Source of the DNA: Selaginella tamariscina
Lineage: Eukaryota > Streptophyta > Lycopodiopsida > Selaginellales > Selaginellaceae
Direction of reading: 5' to 3'
Length of the DNA: 64,000 bases
Assembly (NCBI GenBank): GCA_003024785.1
Contig: PUQB01000484.1
Span: 62,001-126,000 of the forward strand
Below, in pieces: positions 48,624-59,019 of this stretch; the stretch's first letter is position 1; each line of letters starts with the position of its first letter. The position numbers were made by a program, and so were the translations under genes. The notes under the pieces were generated by a model. The model saw only the letters and a list, made by a program, of their open reading frames with translations. It was not told the DNA's origin and made no database searches.

Positions 48624-49746
48624 ATGCCCAGAAAGAGTTCAACGTTCACGAGGGGCAGAGGCAAGCTCAGACCCTGAATATGCAAAAGCAAGAGAAGAAG
48701 CTCATCTTAAGTACGATGGTTCTGCATGCATTCAATGTAAGGGAACTGACACAGTATTTAGTTACTTTAACAATAAGTCACTGGATCAACCAAGGTTGGC
48801 ATGTCGGACTTGCCCTAGAACTGGCAATGGTAAAACAAAGAAATACTTCTTCTTTGGAGTATGGATTACTAAGCCAAGGAAGCATAAAACAACCATGAAG
48901 AAGAATATTCAGCAGAATAATCACTATGGCACGAATATTCAGCAGGAGGAAAATATTCTACAGAATAGCACTATGGCATGAATATTATGCAGAATATTCC
49001 ACAGGAAGAGGATATTCACTATGGCAAGAACATGCAGAGAATATTCTACGGGAGGAGAACATTCCGCAGGATATCCATTACAGTATGAATATGCAGGATA
49101 GTATTCTGCAGGAGGATATTCAACAGAGTATTCACTACATGCAGGAGCATGTTCTACAGGAGGAGAATATTCAGACGGATATCTACTACCCGCAGGAGCA
49201 TAATACGAATATTCAACAGCATATTCACTACGCATATCAACAGGAAGAGAACATTCCGCAGAATATGCACTATGGCATGAAAACAATATTCAGCAGGAGG
49301 ATATTCTGCAGAATATGCAGTACGTGCAAGAGAATATTCCACAGGAGAAAAATAATCAGCAGGATATTCACTACAGCATGAATATGCAGGAGAATATTCT
49401 GCAGACAGAGAATATTGAGCAGCATATCCACTACGGCAATGAGGAGAATATTCAACAAAATATCCACTACGGCATGAATGTGCAGGAGAATATTTCGCAG
49501 GATGGCATGAATATGCCAGAGAATATTCAGCAGGAAGATTATGGCATGAATATGCAAGAGAATATTCATTATGAGATGGGTGCAAGTTCCATTCAATCTG
49601 AATTGACGCAGCTGCTGGATAAATTTAATAATGACTACCTGATGCAGATGATGATGCAGATGCCGTTGGATGACATCGAACAGATGCCGTTGGATGACAA
49701 CGAACAGATGCCGTTGGATGACGCGATGTGTGAGTTGTGCAAGTGA
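48624..49746 (+). CDS. Dof-like zinc-finger protein with Asn/Gln/Met repeat tail, copy 3
   Basis: Best copy of the family. The finger is CIQC, then 21 residues (including TDTVFSYFNNKSLDQPR), then CRTC. This is exactly the Dof spacing CX2CX21CX2C, with the Dof core YFNNxSLxQPR. A Lys-rich patch follows, then about 200 residues of repeats around NIQQ, ENILQEEN and HYGMNMQ. A segment SELTQLLDKFNNDYLMQMM and three 8-residue MPLDD repeats follow, ending CELCK. No intron is evident. The leader has GGTATAAATAAA, a TATA-like box shared with the other copies. The frame slips at a few points (a two-base difference from copy 1 near 48650, and in the tail near 48960 and 49320), either through decay or sequence error. 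Function as a Dof-type DNA-binding factor is inferred from the finger only; the tail is unknown to me. Confidence 0.65.
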
Positions 49747-51096
49747 TTCTGGATGTTAGTATAATATAAAGTATATTTTTTTCTATTTTTATTTTAAATT
49801 TTATCTTCCTAATAAAATTAAATAAAGAAGTATATATTAATAAAATACTTTAATTGGATGGCTAGAATTTATTTTAGTTTTAAATTTTATTTAAGTAACA
49901 ATAATGGTAGAACAATCAAAATAATTTAATAATATTTGATTTAAGGTAACGAGGCATAGTGTAAGTTTTATATTTTTCAACACATGTACGTCTATTTATT
50001 TGTGCATATGTATTTATTTAAAATGTGTTAAGTTAATCCACTATTTCAATTCTTAAGATGTCAATACTTTCTTATATATATGTATAATATTTGTACAAAT
50101 ATAATGTGTCTATATCCTAGAATGAAACTCAACCATTTGAAGAATATACACGTGCATATATTTTATTGAAAAATAATAAATGCCAGCATATTAATAGTAA
50201 ATTAAATTTATATATGTTAAATACTTTAATGAAGCTTATTAAGTATTTTCTATTACATAAAAAAAAATTCCTTTTTTTTATTTATACAAATACTTCAAGT
50301 AATATATATATGTAATATGTTATTAATTACTATATGCACTCATGTGTATATTTGTGTGTTTTTAATCTAGGTAATATGTGTATCATATGTGTTTCACAAT
50401 AATATACTTATACATAATTATATACTTGTTCATATACATGTTTATAAATTATAAATATTGTATATGTTTATCTCACTGAACGGCAATTATCGACATCCCT
50501 TTGTAAATTTTCATTTAGCTAATTTTATATTAAGAAATTTAAATATAAAAAGAAATATTGTAGATTATAAGCTTTTTTTTTTTTTAAACAGTAAATTTTT
50601 AAATTATATAACAGGTATAGGTATATAAAATAAAGATATATATTGTATATTATTTTTAAAATTATATTTTTTCTCTAAATTGCAAGATTTTGGTATTATT
50701 CGGTGTACATGTATAGTAATTATAGTTTAACAACATAATTATTTCTCGTTAAAAATGTTTTTTTGTTTCAAATTAAAATTCAGAACATGTCCTGTTATTA
50801 ATCAAATGTCCTGTATTAATATAATTATTAAACCATTGATGTTTTTCTGTTAACGGAGTGGTGATATATTTGTGTTTACCATGGTCTTCAGAAGACAGTA
50901 ATAAGAAATTCTTTTCTCCATAAAATGATAAAGTATATTAAAAATTATAATCAGGCATACAACGCTCATCATTCAAATGCGTTTAATATTTAAAATACCA
51001 TAAACTCTATTTTCAAAATCTGCTTGACCTAGTACACACGCGTGCCAGTGACATGTGCATATATGTCTGTGGGCATATATATATATATATATATAT

Positions 51097-51181
<85 letters not shown>

Positions 51182-52020
51182 TATATATATATAAGAAATT
51201 GTACCCTGGAAACAAATAATTGAAGGCTACAACCCATGCAAAAATATGCATACACATAAGCTCGCAACTTACATATACACACATGTATACAACACACATC
51301 CCACTGATTGCTTTCTTCGTACACCTGTAGTTAATATACTTCTTAAAGCATTTTAGTTAAAAAATTAATTCTTTAGATCACAATATATTTCTTGATTTTT
51401 ATCATTTATATATAAATTATAATATATGTGTATAAATTAGTATATATACCTTTGTAGATTATATATAATTATTCAGATATATATTTCCTTGATTTTATAC
51501 TATTGTAACTGAGGATCTGAATAGAAACTCTTTATACACGCTTGTTTTTAGGTGTACTATGTATATACACGCATTTAAATATATTACAAATGTATTACGG
51601 TTTTTAAACAGTCTACACAGTGCATGGAATTACGTTGTACCAAATCGAATCGGAGTATTTTAGATAAAATTACAAAAAGACTATGTAATATTATAAATTG
51701 TATACTGCAGTATTATGCAGGTTTGTGCACTGTATACAATATTATATATTATATAAATATAATAGTTATAAGTTATAATAAGTGAAAATGTTAATTATAA
51801 ATATTAAAACTTAAACATCATTACATATATATTCTAAATAATTACATACATGTCTATAAAGAAATTTAAACTATACATACATCCCATATTCTCATAAATA
51901 AGACTTTAATATACATGTTTAAGTCACTTAAACCTTAAATACTTTATTTTATTCTGAGATAAATTTTAAAATCTAGAGTATTAAACAATATACTTATCAA
52001 GTATTATATTATACTACACT
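49747..52020. other. AT-rich intergenic region
   Basis: No gene recognised. Long AT-rich stretch with A and T runs and the compound microsatellite at 51077-51194. Confidence 0.65.
51077..51194. repeat. (TA)n(CA)n(TA)n microsatellite
   Basis: TA, then about 25 CA units, then TA again. Both strands show spurious Val/Cys and Tyr/Ile frames. Confidence 0.95.
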
Positions 52021-52259
52021 TTGATAGAAAATCAAATTTATCTAAATAATATCAATACTCTGCTTAACCTCAATCTTCCAAAATTAACATCTGCATCATT
52101 ATATCAGCTCAATGCCACCAATGGTACACCTTCCAGTGTGGTTGTGGGTGGAAACAACTATACACACAACAAAATCAGTTTGTTATATATATACATGTCA
52201 CTTGCACACACGTGATACATATGTATTTAGATACATAATATGTATATATTTGTGCGTAA

Positions 52260-52264
52260 AATCA

Positions 52265-52296
<32 letters not shown>

Positions 52297-52316
52297 CTCG
52301 TCTCTCTCTCTATATA

Positions 52317-52359
<43 letters not shown>

Positions 52360-52360
52360 A
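52260..52360. repeat. (TC)n / (GA)n inverted microsatellite
   Basis: TC units at about 52264-52311 are followed, after TATATAATATATA, by GA units at 52323-52359. The two arms can pair as a long hairpin. Confidence 0.9.
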
Positions 52361-52430
52361 TTTGCTTAGTAAAAATAGAAACACGTGCATAGACGCACGC
52401 ATAAACGTGTGTGTGTGTGTGTGTTCTTAC

Positions 52431-53350
52431 CATCTGTGAATCAAACACTGAATATGTTCTGCGGTAATGTCTCTCGTCAAAGAGAACTTGAGCTACCTGT
52501 GAAAGAAAATCTACTATCTAAACAAATAACTAAAAGCTACACGCACGCACGACACACACACAGATATGTGTGTGTGTGTGTGTGTGTATTATGCTAGAAC
52601 CACATAAAAAATAAATACATACATATATACATACCAGAGATGCAACGTCACTTCTTGCAATGAGTCCAGCTACTGTTGGAACTTCCGTCAAAATTCCCCT
52701 TCCAGTTGGAGGCTACATGAAAGCAAATACGTTATGCACGCACACACAACCATCATCCCCATCATCCTCAAAGGTATTATAGACAATAAAACTTTCAAGT
52801 TGTTTACTGTGTGCGTGTCAATATGTATCAGCATAAACCCCCGCCCCCCCCCCTCTCTCTCTATATATACATAATATAGACACACACTCACATCATCTCT
52901 TAATCCTCCTGCTCGTAGACTGTGTATATCAAGCCACTAGACCTCAACACATTCTCCGCTATTGTTTTCGCCAGTAACACATCGTTCAGCCCCTCCAGAG
53001 CCTAAGAAATATATTATGTTATGTTGTTCTCTATGCATATGTACGTATATATGTGTATGTGAGTATATATTATTACCTCTTTGTTGAGAGCTTTCATGCT
53101 CTCACCTGCTCCAATGCTAGAAATCATTACAAACCGTTTAAACATTTGCCCTTTTAGCAGCATTGATTGTGTTAATTGTTCCATGCTGTCAAATTTCATA
53201 TTACACACACACAGACACACACACACACACAAGCTTAGTTAAAAAATGCACTAGTAATAATACATATGAGCATACCTTGTCCACATTCCAGTCCAGAGGT
53301 CCCCACCCTATAAAACAATGTTAAAACGTCACATGACACAGGTAAAAAAC

Positions 53351-53388
<38 letters not shown>

Positions 53389-53402
53389 AGAGAGAGAGAA
53401 GA

Positions 53403-53433
<31 letters not shown>

Positions 53434-53784
53434 GAGAGAGAGAGGAGAGAGAGAGAGAGAGAGAGAGGCGTACCAACAGTACATACGACAGCATCGAACG
53501 TGTTGTCTGGAAGGCTTTGTCAACTGTGGGAGCCTCAAGTACGTCTCCAATAGAAAGCATTGCTCCAAGTGATTCAATCTCTTTACGGAAACTTCTCACT
53601 CCTTTGTAAAACTGTCACCCATGAACCAGCCTTTGCAAGCTTCCTTACTAACTCCATTCCCACGCCTCCCTCCCACAACCAATACTAAATCTCCATATAA
53701 TAAACTTATTAATTAGTTAGTTAACTAGAAACGAAAAAGTTAAATTAGAATTTCGCAATTAATAGATGCCATCGTGTGTGTGAG

Positions 53785-53858
<74 letters not shown>

Positions 53859-54905
53859 TATTTATATGTACATAAGTCATGCATATCTAACTTACTATCT
53901 ATAAGATGATAAAAGAAGATTGCGCATACCTCTTGCATTGTCGATGGTGGGCTTTTCTTGTCCTTGAGCATTGGCTTGAATTAACCTGTGGAAAGCTTGA
54001 AACTCTTCTAATACATTAGACTTGAGAATAGCTAGTTTTTGGCCAGAGAAAGAGCTTGTAAGCTTTTGCACTGAAACATAAAAAGAAAAGTGCTATACGT
54101 AAATATAACACGTGTGTGTGTGTCTATTATATATATATATATATATATTTTGTGTGTTCTGTGTGTTTGAGCATATGCATCGTACATGTGTGTCTGTTGA
54201 ATAATATCCGCATACACAACACACATATATACGCCTATAGATATGAAAAACAAATAGATAAACAAATATGTAAATGCAAATAATACATACATCAATTATT
54301 TTGAAATGGATGGAACATAACATCTATCCATACATTTTAACTTAAGTGTGTGTGTGTGTGTGTGTGTGTGTGCGTATATGTACTTACACTTAGAATATAC
54401 ACATATTAGACTCATACTAGAAGTAAAAGAAACCAAGTAACATGTATATATAAGAAGTTTGTAAAATGCAAGAAAGAAGATGTAAAGTAACATGTATGTG
54501 CGAGTGTGTTCGTTTTGAGTACACAAGCAGAATATACAACATTTGTATCTGACACATATATACATTTATAATAGTAGAAGTCTATTACATGTGTATGTAT
54601 ATGTTAATTGGTTCTTATAACAGATTAAATACGTAAATTTAACCCAGATATGCATAATATACTAAATACTAAGGAGTTACTCACCATTAGAATGTGCATA
54701 AGTCCTCTGTATAGGGCGCTCTCACCTACAACAAAACACATTACATTTTTTTGTATATTGAATTAAAAAACAAAAATATATTAAAATTTCTTATTTATAA
54801 AAATTTACTTAATTTATAAACTAGCATTTGACAAAATAGATCATAAATTTTGCACACAAACCTTTATTTGCGAAGGATAGCAGGGAAAAATGAGATACAC
54901 GCCAT
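52431..54905 (-). CDS. NAD(P)-binding atypical short-chain dehydrogenase (NmrA/SDR-a type), partial
   Basis: Rossmann-fold protein of the atypical SDR group; many plant members are plastid proteins. Substrate unknown. Exons, in coding order: 54862-54905, 54685-54725, 53930-54070, 53474-53690, 53276-53307, 53077-53185, 52892-53001, 52635-52712 and 52431-52496. A last exon below 52431 was not found. The start reads MACISFFPAILRK. The glycine-rich NAD(P) site (LVLVVGG ... GMELVRKLAKAGSWVTVL) is followed by SIGDVLEAPTVDKAFQ, FDAVVCTVGGWGPLDWNVDK, RFVMISSIGAGESMKALNKE, AKTIAENVLRSSGLIYTV, then RAGGLRDD, PPTGRGILTE, ARSDVASL and YSVFDSQM. These fit the SDR-a pattern of nucleotide site, a serine in SSIGAG, and the RPGGL-like loop. 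Several one-base slips (for example near 53607, 53500 and 52918). Confidence 0.8.
52691..52880. other. Intron of the SDR gene with a C run and (CT)n
   Basis: Contains a C run at about 52841-52851 and CT units to 52862. No coding signal. Confidence 0.5.
53350..53467. repeat. (TA)n(GA)n microsatellite next to an SDR exon
   Basis: Interrupted GA repeats run up to within a few bases of the donor at about 53473 (minus strand). On the minus strand they read as a CT-rich intron start. Confidence 0.93.
53784..53856. repeat. (GT)n(TA)n(GA)n microsatellite
   Basis: GT, then TA, then about 17 GA units in an SDR intron. Confidence 0.93.
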
Positions 54906-54910
54906 ATCCC

Positions 54911-54922
54911 AAAAACCCTAAA
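54911..54922 (+). promoter_or_regulatory. Telo-box at the SDR gene start
   Basis: AAAAACCCTAAA contains AAACCCTAA, six bases upstream of the ATG of the minus-strand SDR gene. Function inferred from known plant telo-boxes. Confidence 0.4.
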
Positions 54923-55138
54923 GTAAGATTTATAAGAATATTCCTAGATATCTAATTAAACGCATATTCCGCAATTTCTGATTATTTAAATTAAAAATTT
55001 TATATTATATGAAATTCCATATTAACTCTTTCACTCATGTTTATGTATATATAGGAGGCACATAAATGTGTTTCTAAATTATTTTTTATTATTTATATTT
55101 TAATTATTTGAAATTCCTGAATATTCTTTATTTATATA

Positions 55139-57488
55139 TCAAGGCTTTAATATATCTTCAACTTTCCCATCTTCGGTAATCTTTTGAGGAACTGCAGTTG
55201 GCCTATCAATCCGTACCCGCCATGCTTTCGATTATATAGAACATTAATTTCTCCTAAAAAAACAAATATATATATATAATATATATATATGTATGTATGT
55301 ATGTATGTATACATGTGTGTGTGTGGTGTGTGTGTGTGTGTGTATTACAACCTGTCTTAATATTCCGAAATGCATAGAAGTCATGTCCAACATTCTTCAT
55401 GTGTTCTAGTGCTTCTAGAGGTAACATCGGTTGCATATCAAAGTGCTTTTCTCTCACAATCTGCAAATACAAATATGTCTCATGTGTGCGTGTGTGTGTG
55501 AACTCTTACCTCATTTTCTGCGACGAGCTCTTCTGCTTCTTCTTCAGCTTCATCGAGTTCATCGATTTCCTCGTCAACTGGAACTGCGGGAAGAGGTGGT
55601 GCCTTATTTACAACCTTCAACATACACACAACGTTATACAAAATTATGATTGATCTCTCTCTCTCTCATATATATATATGAGAAAGTAATATACGTTTAT
55701 GTAGACACCGAGATTCTCTCCCTGTCCCTGTCCCATTTCCCTCTCTCTCTCTCTCCACACACACACCTTGGCAAGAGACTGACCAAGACGTTTTCGTGGA
55801 CGCAGACGTCCGTGTATTCCCAACTTGTCCTTGAGTTTATGGAGTTTTCTGTGAATGAGACGAGCTGCATTGTCTATGCTAGTGTACACATTCTCCGCTT
55901 CTTCTTCCGCTCGAATAACACCGTGCCTCTTCGTAAAAAGTAGCCTGGCAACACACACAGTTTATAGAAGTATTACAGTGTATACAAGCATAAGCACGCG
56001 CGCACACACGCACAAATACACACGCAAACGTATATATGCAACTTACGTCACATCTATGACCTGGTAAACGCACAGTTTATAGAAATAGTTACATACATAC
56101 ATATGTGCGTGTTCAAACCTATGTAACAACATAAGCACGCACAACACATATGCAAAACACAAACACACACACTCACACATATATATATATATGCAACTTA
56201 CCTCACATCTGTGCAACCTTGGGCCTCTTTCAGTTTCACCACGGATTGATAATCGGACATCTACTGCAGTCACCAAACGCTTCTGATCATATATGACATC
56301 AGCTATTTTCTGCTCTACGTGCTTCTTCACCGTGCCTGGAGCCTAATAGAGATTGCTTAGAGACATTTCACAGGTTTACTCATTCGTAGGTTTATATTAC
56401 ACTACCTGTATCATACATGTATATAAATATGTGTTCATATATACTTCGTTATAGACCATTAATAGCATTTGAAAGTTTATGTTTATATACTACTTAAACG
56501 TTATATCTATATATTTATATATAAATGTTATATCTATATATGGAATATATATTTTAATCATATATGTGCGTGTAGACATAATAATATGTACATGCAGTAG
56601 ATATGTGTGACTTATGTTCCATAGCTCTTGAAATGCCCGGATTTATTACATTTTCATAAGTTTCACTCTGTGTTCATAGTTAGTAATAGACCATAATTAG
56701 CACTTCACAGCCTTATATTTATGTACTCATAACACATATGCTGGACGTGTGTGTATATGCATAAATATTGGATACACATGGAGAAACTACCGATATATAC
56801 ATTATATGTACAAACACATAGATTTTATTATACTTGAACATTCTCTCATATATTACATCTTTACGACTTCTATGCACATTCATTATTTCATAGGTTTATA
56901 TTCATACTCTTCATTTTATATACACATGTATCGTACGTGTATGCATGTAGCACGCACTACTACATACATTGCATACATGCATGTGTCTCACGTTGTAAAC
57001 TCTAAAATTTGCTACATTTAGATACTACACACATCAAAATGCATCCTACGCGTAAGCATATGTGTGTGTACATACGAATCTGTAAATACATGTATCTAAA
57101 TTTTCATAACTTGACTTTATATATATATATATATATATATGTCTACAATACATGAATTATAGGTGTGTGTCCTATGCTGTCTATCATTATTTCCAAATAA
57201 CATATTATATCATTATATATCATCGATGTGCATATTCCATGTATATTTGTATGTTTTACTCACGCCCTGCAGGTTGAGAGTGATGGAAGAAAGCTCATTG
57301 TTCCATGCATCTGTGGAGGAAACCATGAATCGCATTGTAGCATTCATACACAGAATCGGCCGATCCAACGGTTTCTGCTGCAATCCATGAAATGCTACGT
57401 GACTTACACATCTCGCCGCGCTCCTCGCGCACCTCGCAGCAGCCATCGCCATTCCCTGCCCTGTATTGATCCTCCCTGCCTCGTTCAT
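55139..57488 (-). CDS. PSRP1: Plastid ribosome hibernation factor PSRP1 (long HPF)
   Basis: Chloroplast homologue of bacterial long HPF. It binds the small subunit's decoding site and stalls idle 70S ribosomes. Exons, in coding order: 57264-57488, 56202-56342, 55767-55944, 55510-55614, 55352-55460 and 55139-55253, about 290 aa (spinach 302 as I recall). The N-terminus is rich in Ala/Arg/Ser, a likely transit peptide. The S30AE domain includes [53 protein letters not shown] and [13 protein letters not shown]. After an acidic linker ([17 protein letters not shown]) comes the HPF C-terminal domain ([44 protein letters not shown]). The RNLEV-like strand after SSITLNLQG is not seen, so a small exon may be missing between 56342 and 57264. 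One-base slips near 55937 and 55205. Confidence 0.93.
55945..56217 (-). repeat. PSRP1: Tandem duplication inside a PSRP1 intron, duplicating splice sites
   Basis: Unit 1 (55945-56060) and unit 2 (56061-56217) both start CTGG(C/T)AA, pass ACAGTTTATAGAA and CATAAGCACGC, and end ATATGCAACTTAC(G/C)TCACATCT(A/G)TG. Each unit thus has an acceptor and a donor copy in the minus-strand reading. Confidence 0.8.
56343..57263 (-). other. PSRP1: Long PSRP1 intron
   Basis: AT-rich intron of about 920 bp with two imperfect internal copies around TTTATATT / CATAGTTAGTAATAGACCAT and TATAGACCATTAATAGCA (about 56450 and 56685). A small missing exon may be hidden here. Confidence 0.5.
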
Positions 57489-57618
57489 AGATTACCGCAT
57501 TTGAAGAACCCTAAAACTGAACTCGATCTGGACCGTCCAACCTGATTAAATAGAAGAAGCCCTAAAACAGAGGAAGAAAACCCTTGGAGCCCTAAAACAG
57601 AGCATTTAGGGCAGAGCG
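57489..57618. promoter_or_regulatory. Short divergent promoter between PSRP1 and the CRAL-TRIO gene
   Basis: Only 130 bp separate the two start codons. The stretch has AACCCTAAAAC (telo-box-like, about 57508) and two copies of AGCCCTAAAACAGAG (about 57558 and 57591). No TATA box is visible. Confidence 0.6.
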
Positions 57619-59019
57619 ATGGGAGGAGGATGGGAGCTCGCGTCGGATGTAGTAGTGCTTACAGAGGGTTCTTCTTCATCTCATGGAAATACAGTGCAGG
57701 GAAATCTTATAGATGATTTTCAGGACCTGGAGGCTCTACATTTCATACAGATCGAAGGCTGTGATAAACAGGGCAGAAGCATAGCCAGAATTGTCGGAAA
57801 ATTTCTTCCAGGTTTGCTTTAATTATTTTTATCATACATTCTGTGAAATGGGTCTTCTTAATTTTGATGGGTTTTCTTAATTTTATCGTTATATGTACAA
57901 AATGTTTAATGTTGTGATTATAAACACTTACTTATATCTCTTATGTGTTAGATAGTTTATAACATATGAGAATGTGTATGTAATATATACGTGTAAGTTT
58001 AATTAATTATCTTTTAATCAGCTAAGATACACACTATCATAGTTGCATATATACATATACATTGTTTATGTTTATTGTGATTTGTATTTAAATTCTTATA
58101 CACATGTTCACATATTGAGAAGAAAATGTATACTAGCACACATTATATTGTATAAATGTTATTAATTATCTTTTAATCAGCTAGTATTACCGATAAGGAG
58201 CGCTTACAGAGATATACACTATTGAAATTTGCAAAGTATGAAGAGCGTAAGTTTGCAAACTTTACTTTCACACAAGCGTACAAGGCAGTGAGAATTCACC
58301 TGGGGTAAAAACTTTGAGGCAGATTTACGAGGCACTTTCACCTCAGGTTAAAACTAACCTCGAGGTTGTTTACTTTGTTTCATCCTGGGATTCGATCCCG
58401 GCTCCTACTTGGTACACTTGGCCGGTTTTTCTTAAGTGACGGGTATGTTGTTATTACACTATATATTATATATAGTTATTTTATATTTATTCTATATTAA
58501 ATATGTAATTGGTTTTTGTCGGTCTGTTAATTAGTATATTTATAGATACGTAGATATTATTATTGATGGGGTTTAAAAGAGTAGTGGATTTGCAACAGGT
58601 ATAATTATTAAGATATTATGAAGTTAATACAAACTTTTAACAGATAATATGAGAGAGAGAGACGTATAAACTACAATAAATCATATTAACGAGATGATTT
58701 GTATGTATAGTATCATGGTTATATAGTAAATATATTATGTTAACGCACCTGGTAATTCAATATATTATGTATGTTTTGTACTCTGAACTGTATATATTTT
58801 GTATACAGGCTGTATTGGAAGGTGCAATATATAAGCAGGCTTGAGTTTCTAAGGGATAAAATAAAGGATGGGCAAGTGAATATACCAGAATTTGTGTTCG
58901 AGCATGATGACGAGCTAGAGAATAATCCTCTTATAGACTATGGAATATGCGTCGATCCTCTCCATGCCGAGATGAAGAACGAGGGGCCAACGTATTCCTC
59001 ATCCAGGGCATTCTTTTAA
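57619..59019 (+). CDS. Divergent CRAL-TRIO (SEC14-like) domain protein
   Basis: Resembles the small plant SEC14-like/Rho-GAP-related proteins such as the one I recall as Arabidopsis At4g35750. These carry a divergent lipid-binding CRAL-TRIO fold. Exons: 57619-57811, 58181-58442 and 58809-59019, about 221 aa. The start is MGGGWELASDVVVLTEG. Core pieces are FIQIEGCDKQGRSIARIVGK, HTSVQGSENSPGVKTLRQIY, TNLEVVYFV, HPGIRSRLLLGTLGRFFLSD, LYWKVQYISRLEFL, INIPEFV-like VNIPEFVFEHDDELE and NPLIDYGI. The GTAAGT at 58247 is inside the coding exon, not a donor, since the family sequence continues. One-base slips occur near 58262 and 58380 at T runs. Confidence 0.85.
58008..58183 (+). repeat. Duplicated acceptor region in the CRAL-TRIO intron
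   Basis: TTAATTATCTTTTAATCAGCTA occurs at about 58004-58025 and again at 58162-58183. The second copy holds the acceptor used for exon 2; the first is a possible decoy acceptor followed by stops. Confidence 0.7.

Larger units (their letters stand above)
47500..49746 (+). repeat. Duplicated segment B
   Basis: Direct counterpart of segment A (39380-41400), with the same order of shared words and the best-preserved Dof-like copy at its right end. A short piece at 47645-47672 resembling the start of small-subunit rRNA sits at an internal junction not shared with A. Confidence 0.8.

Noticed and set aside
48900-49580. CRISPR-like or tandem satellite array
   Set aside because: Units vary in length and sequence, have no constant-length spacers, lie inside a eukaryotic coding tail and end in a conserved acidic segment.
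49154-49585. Minus-strand EYS-rich frame opposite Dof-like copy 3
   Set aside because: Antisense of the repeat tail, for the same reason.
58247-58252. Perfect GTAAGT splice donor
   Set aside because: The family's HTSVQGSEN... sequence continues directly downstream, so the exon does not end here.
58382-58405. tRNA-like T-arm (GGGATTCGATCCCGG)
   Set aside because: The bases encode HPGIRSRLLL of the CRAL-TRIO gene, and no acceptor stem, D-arm or anticodon arm fits around them.
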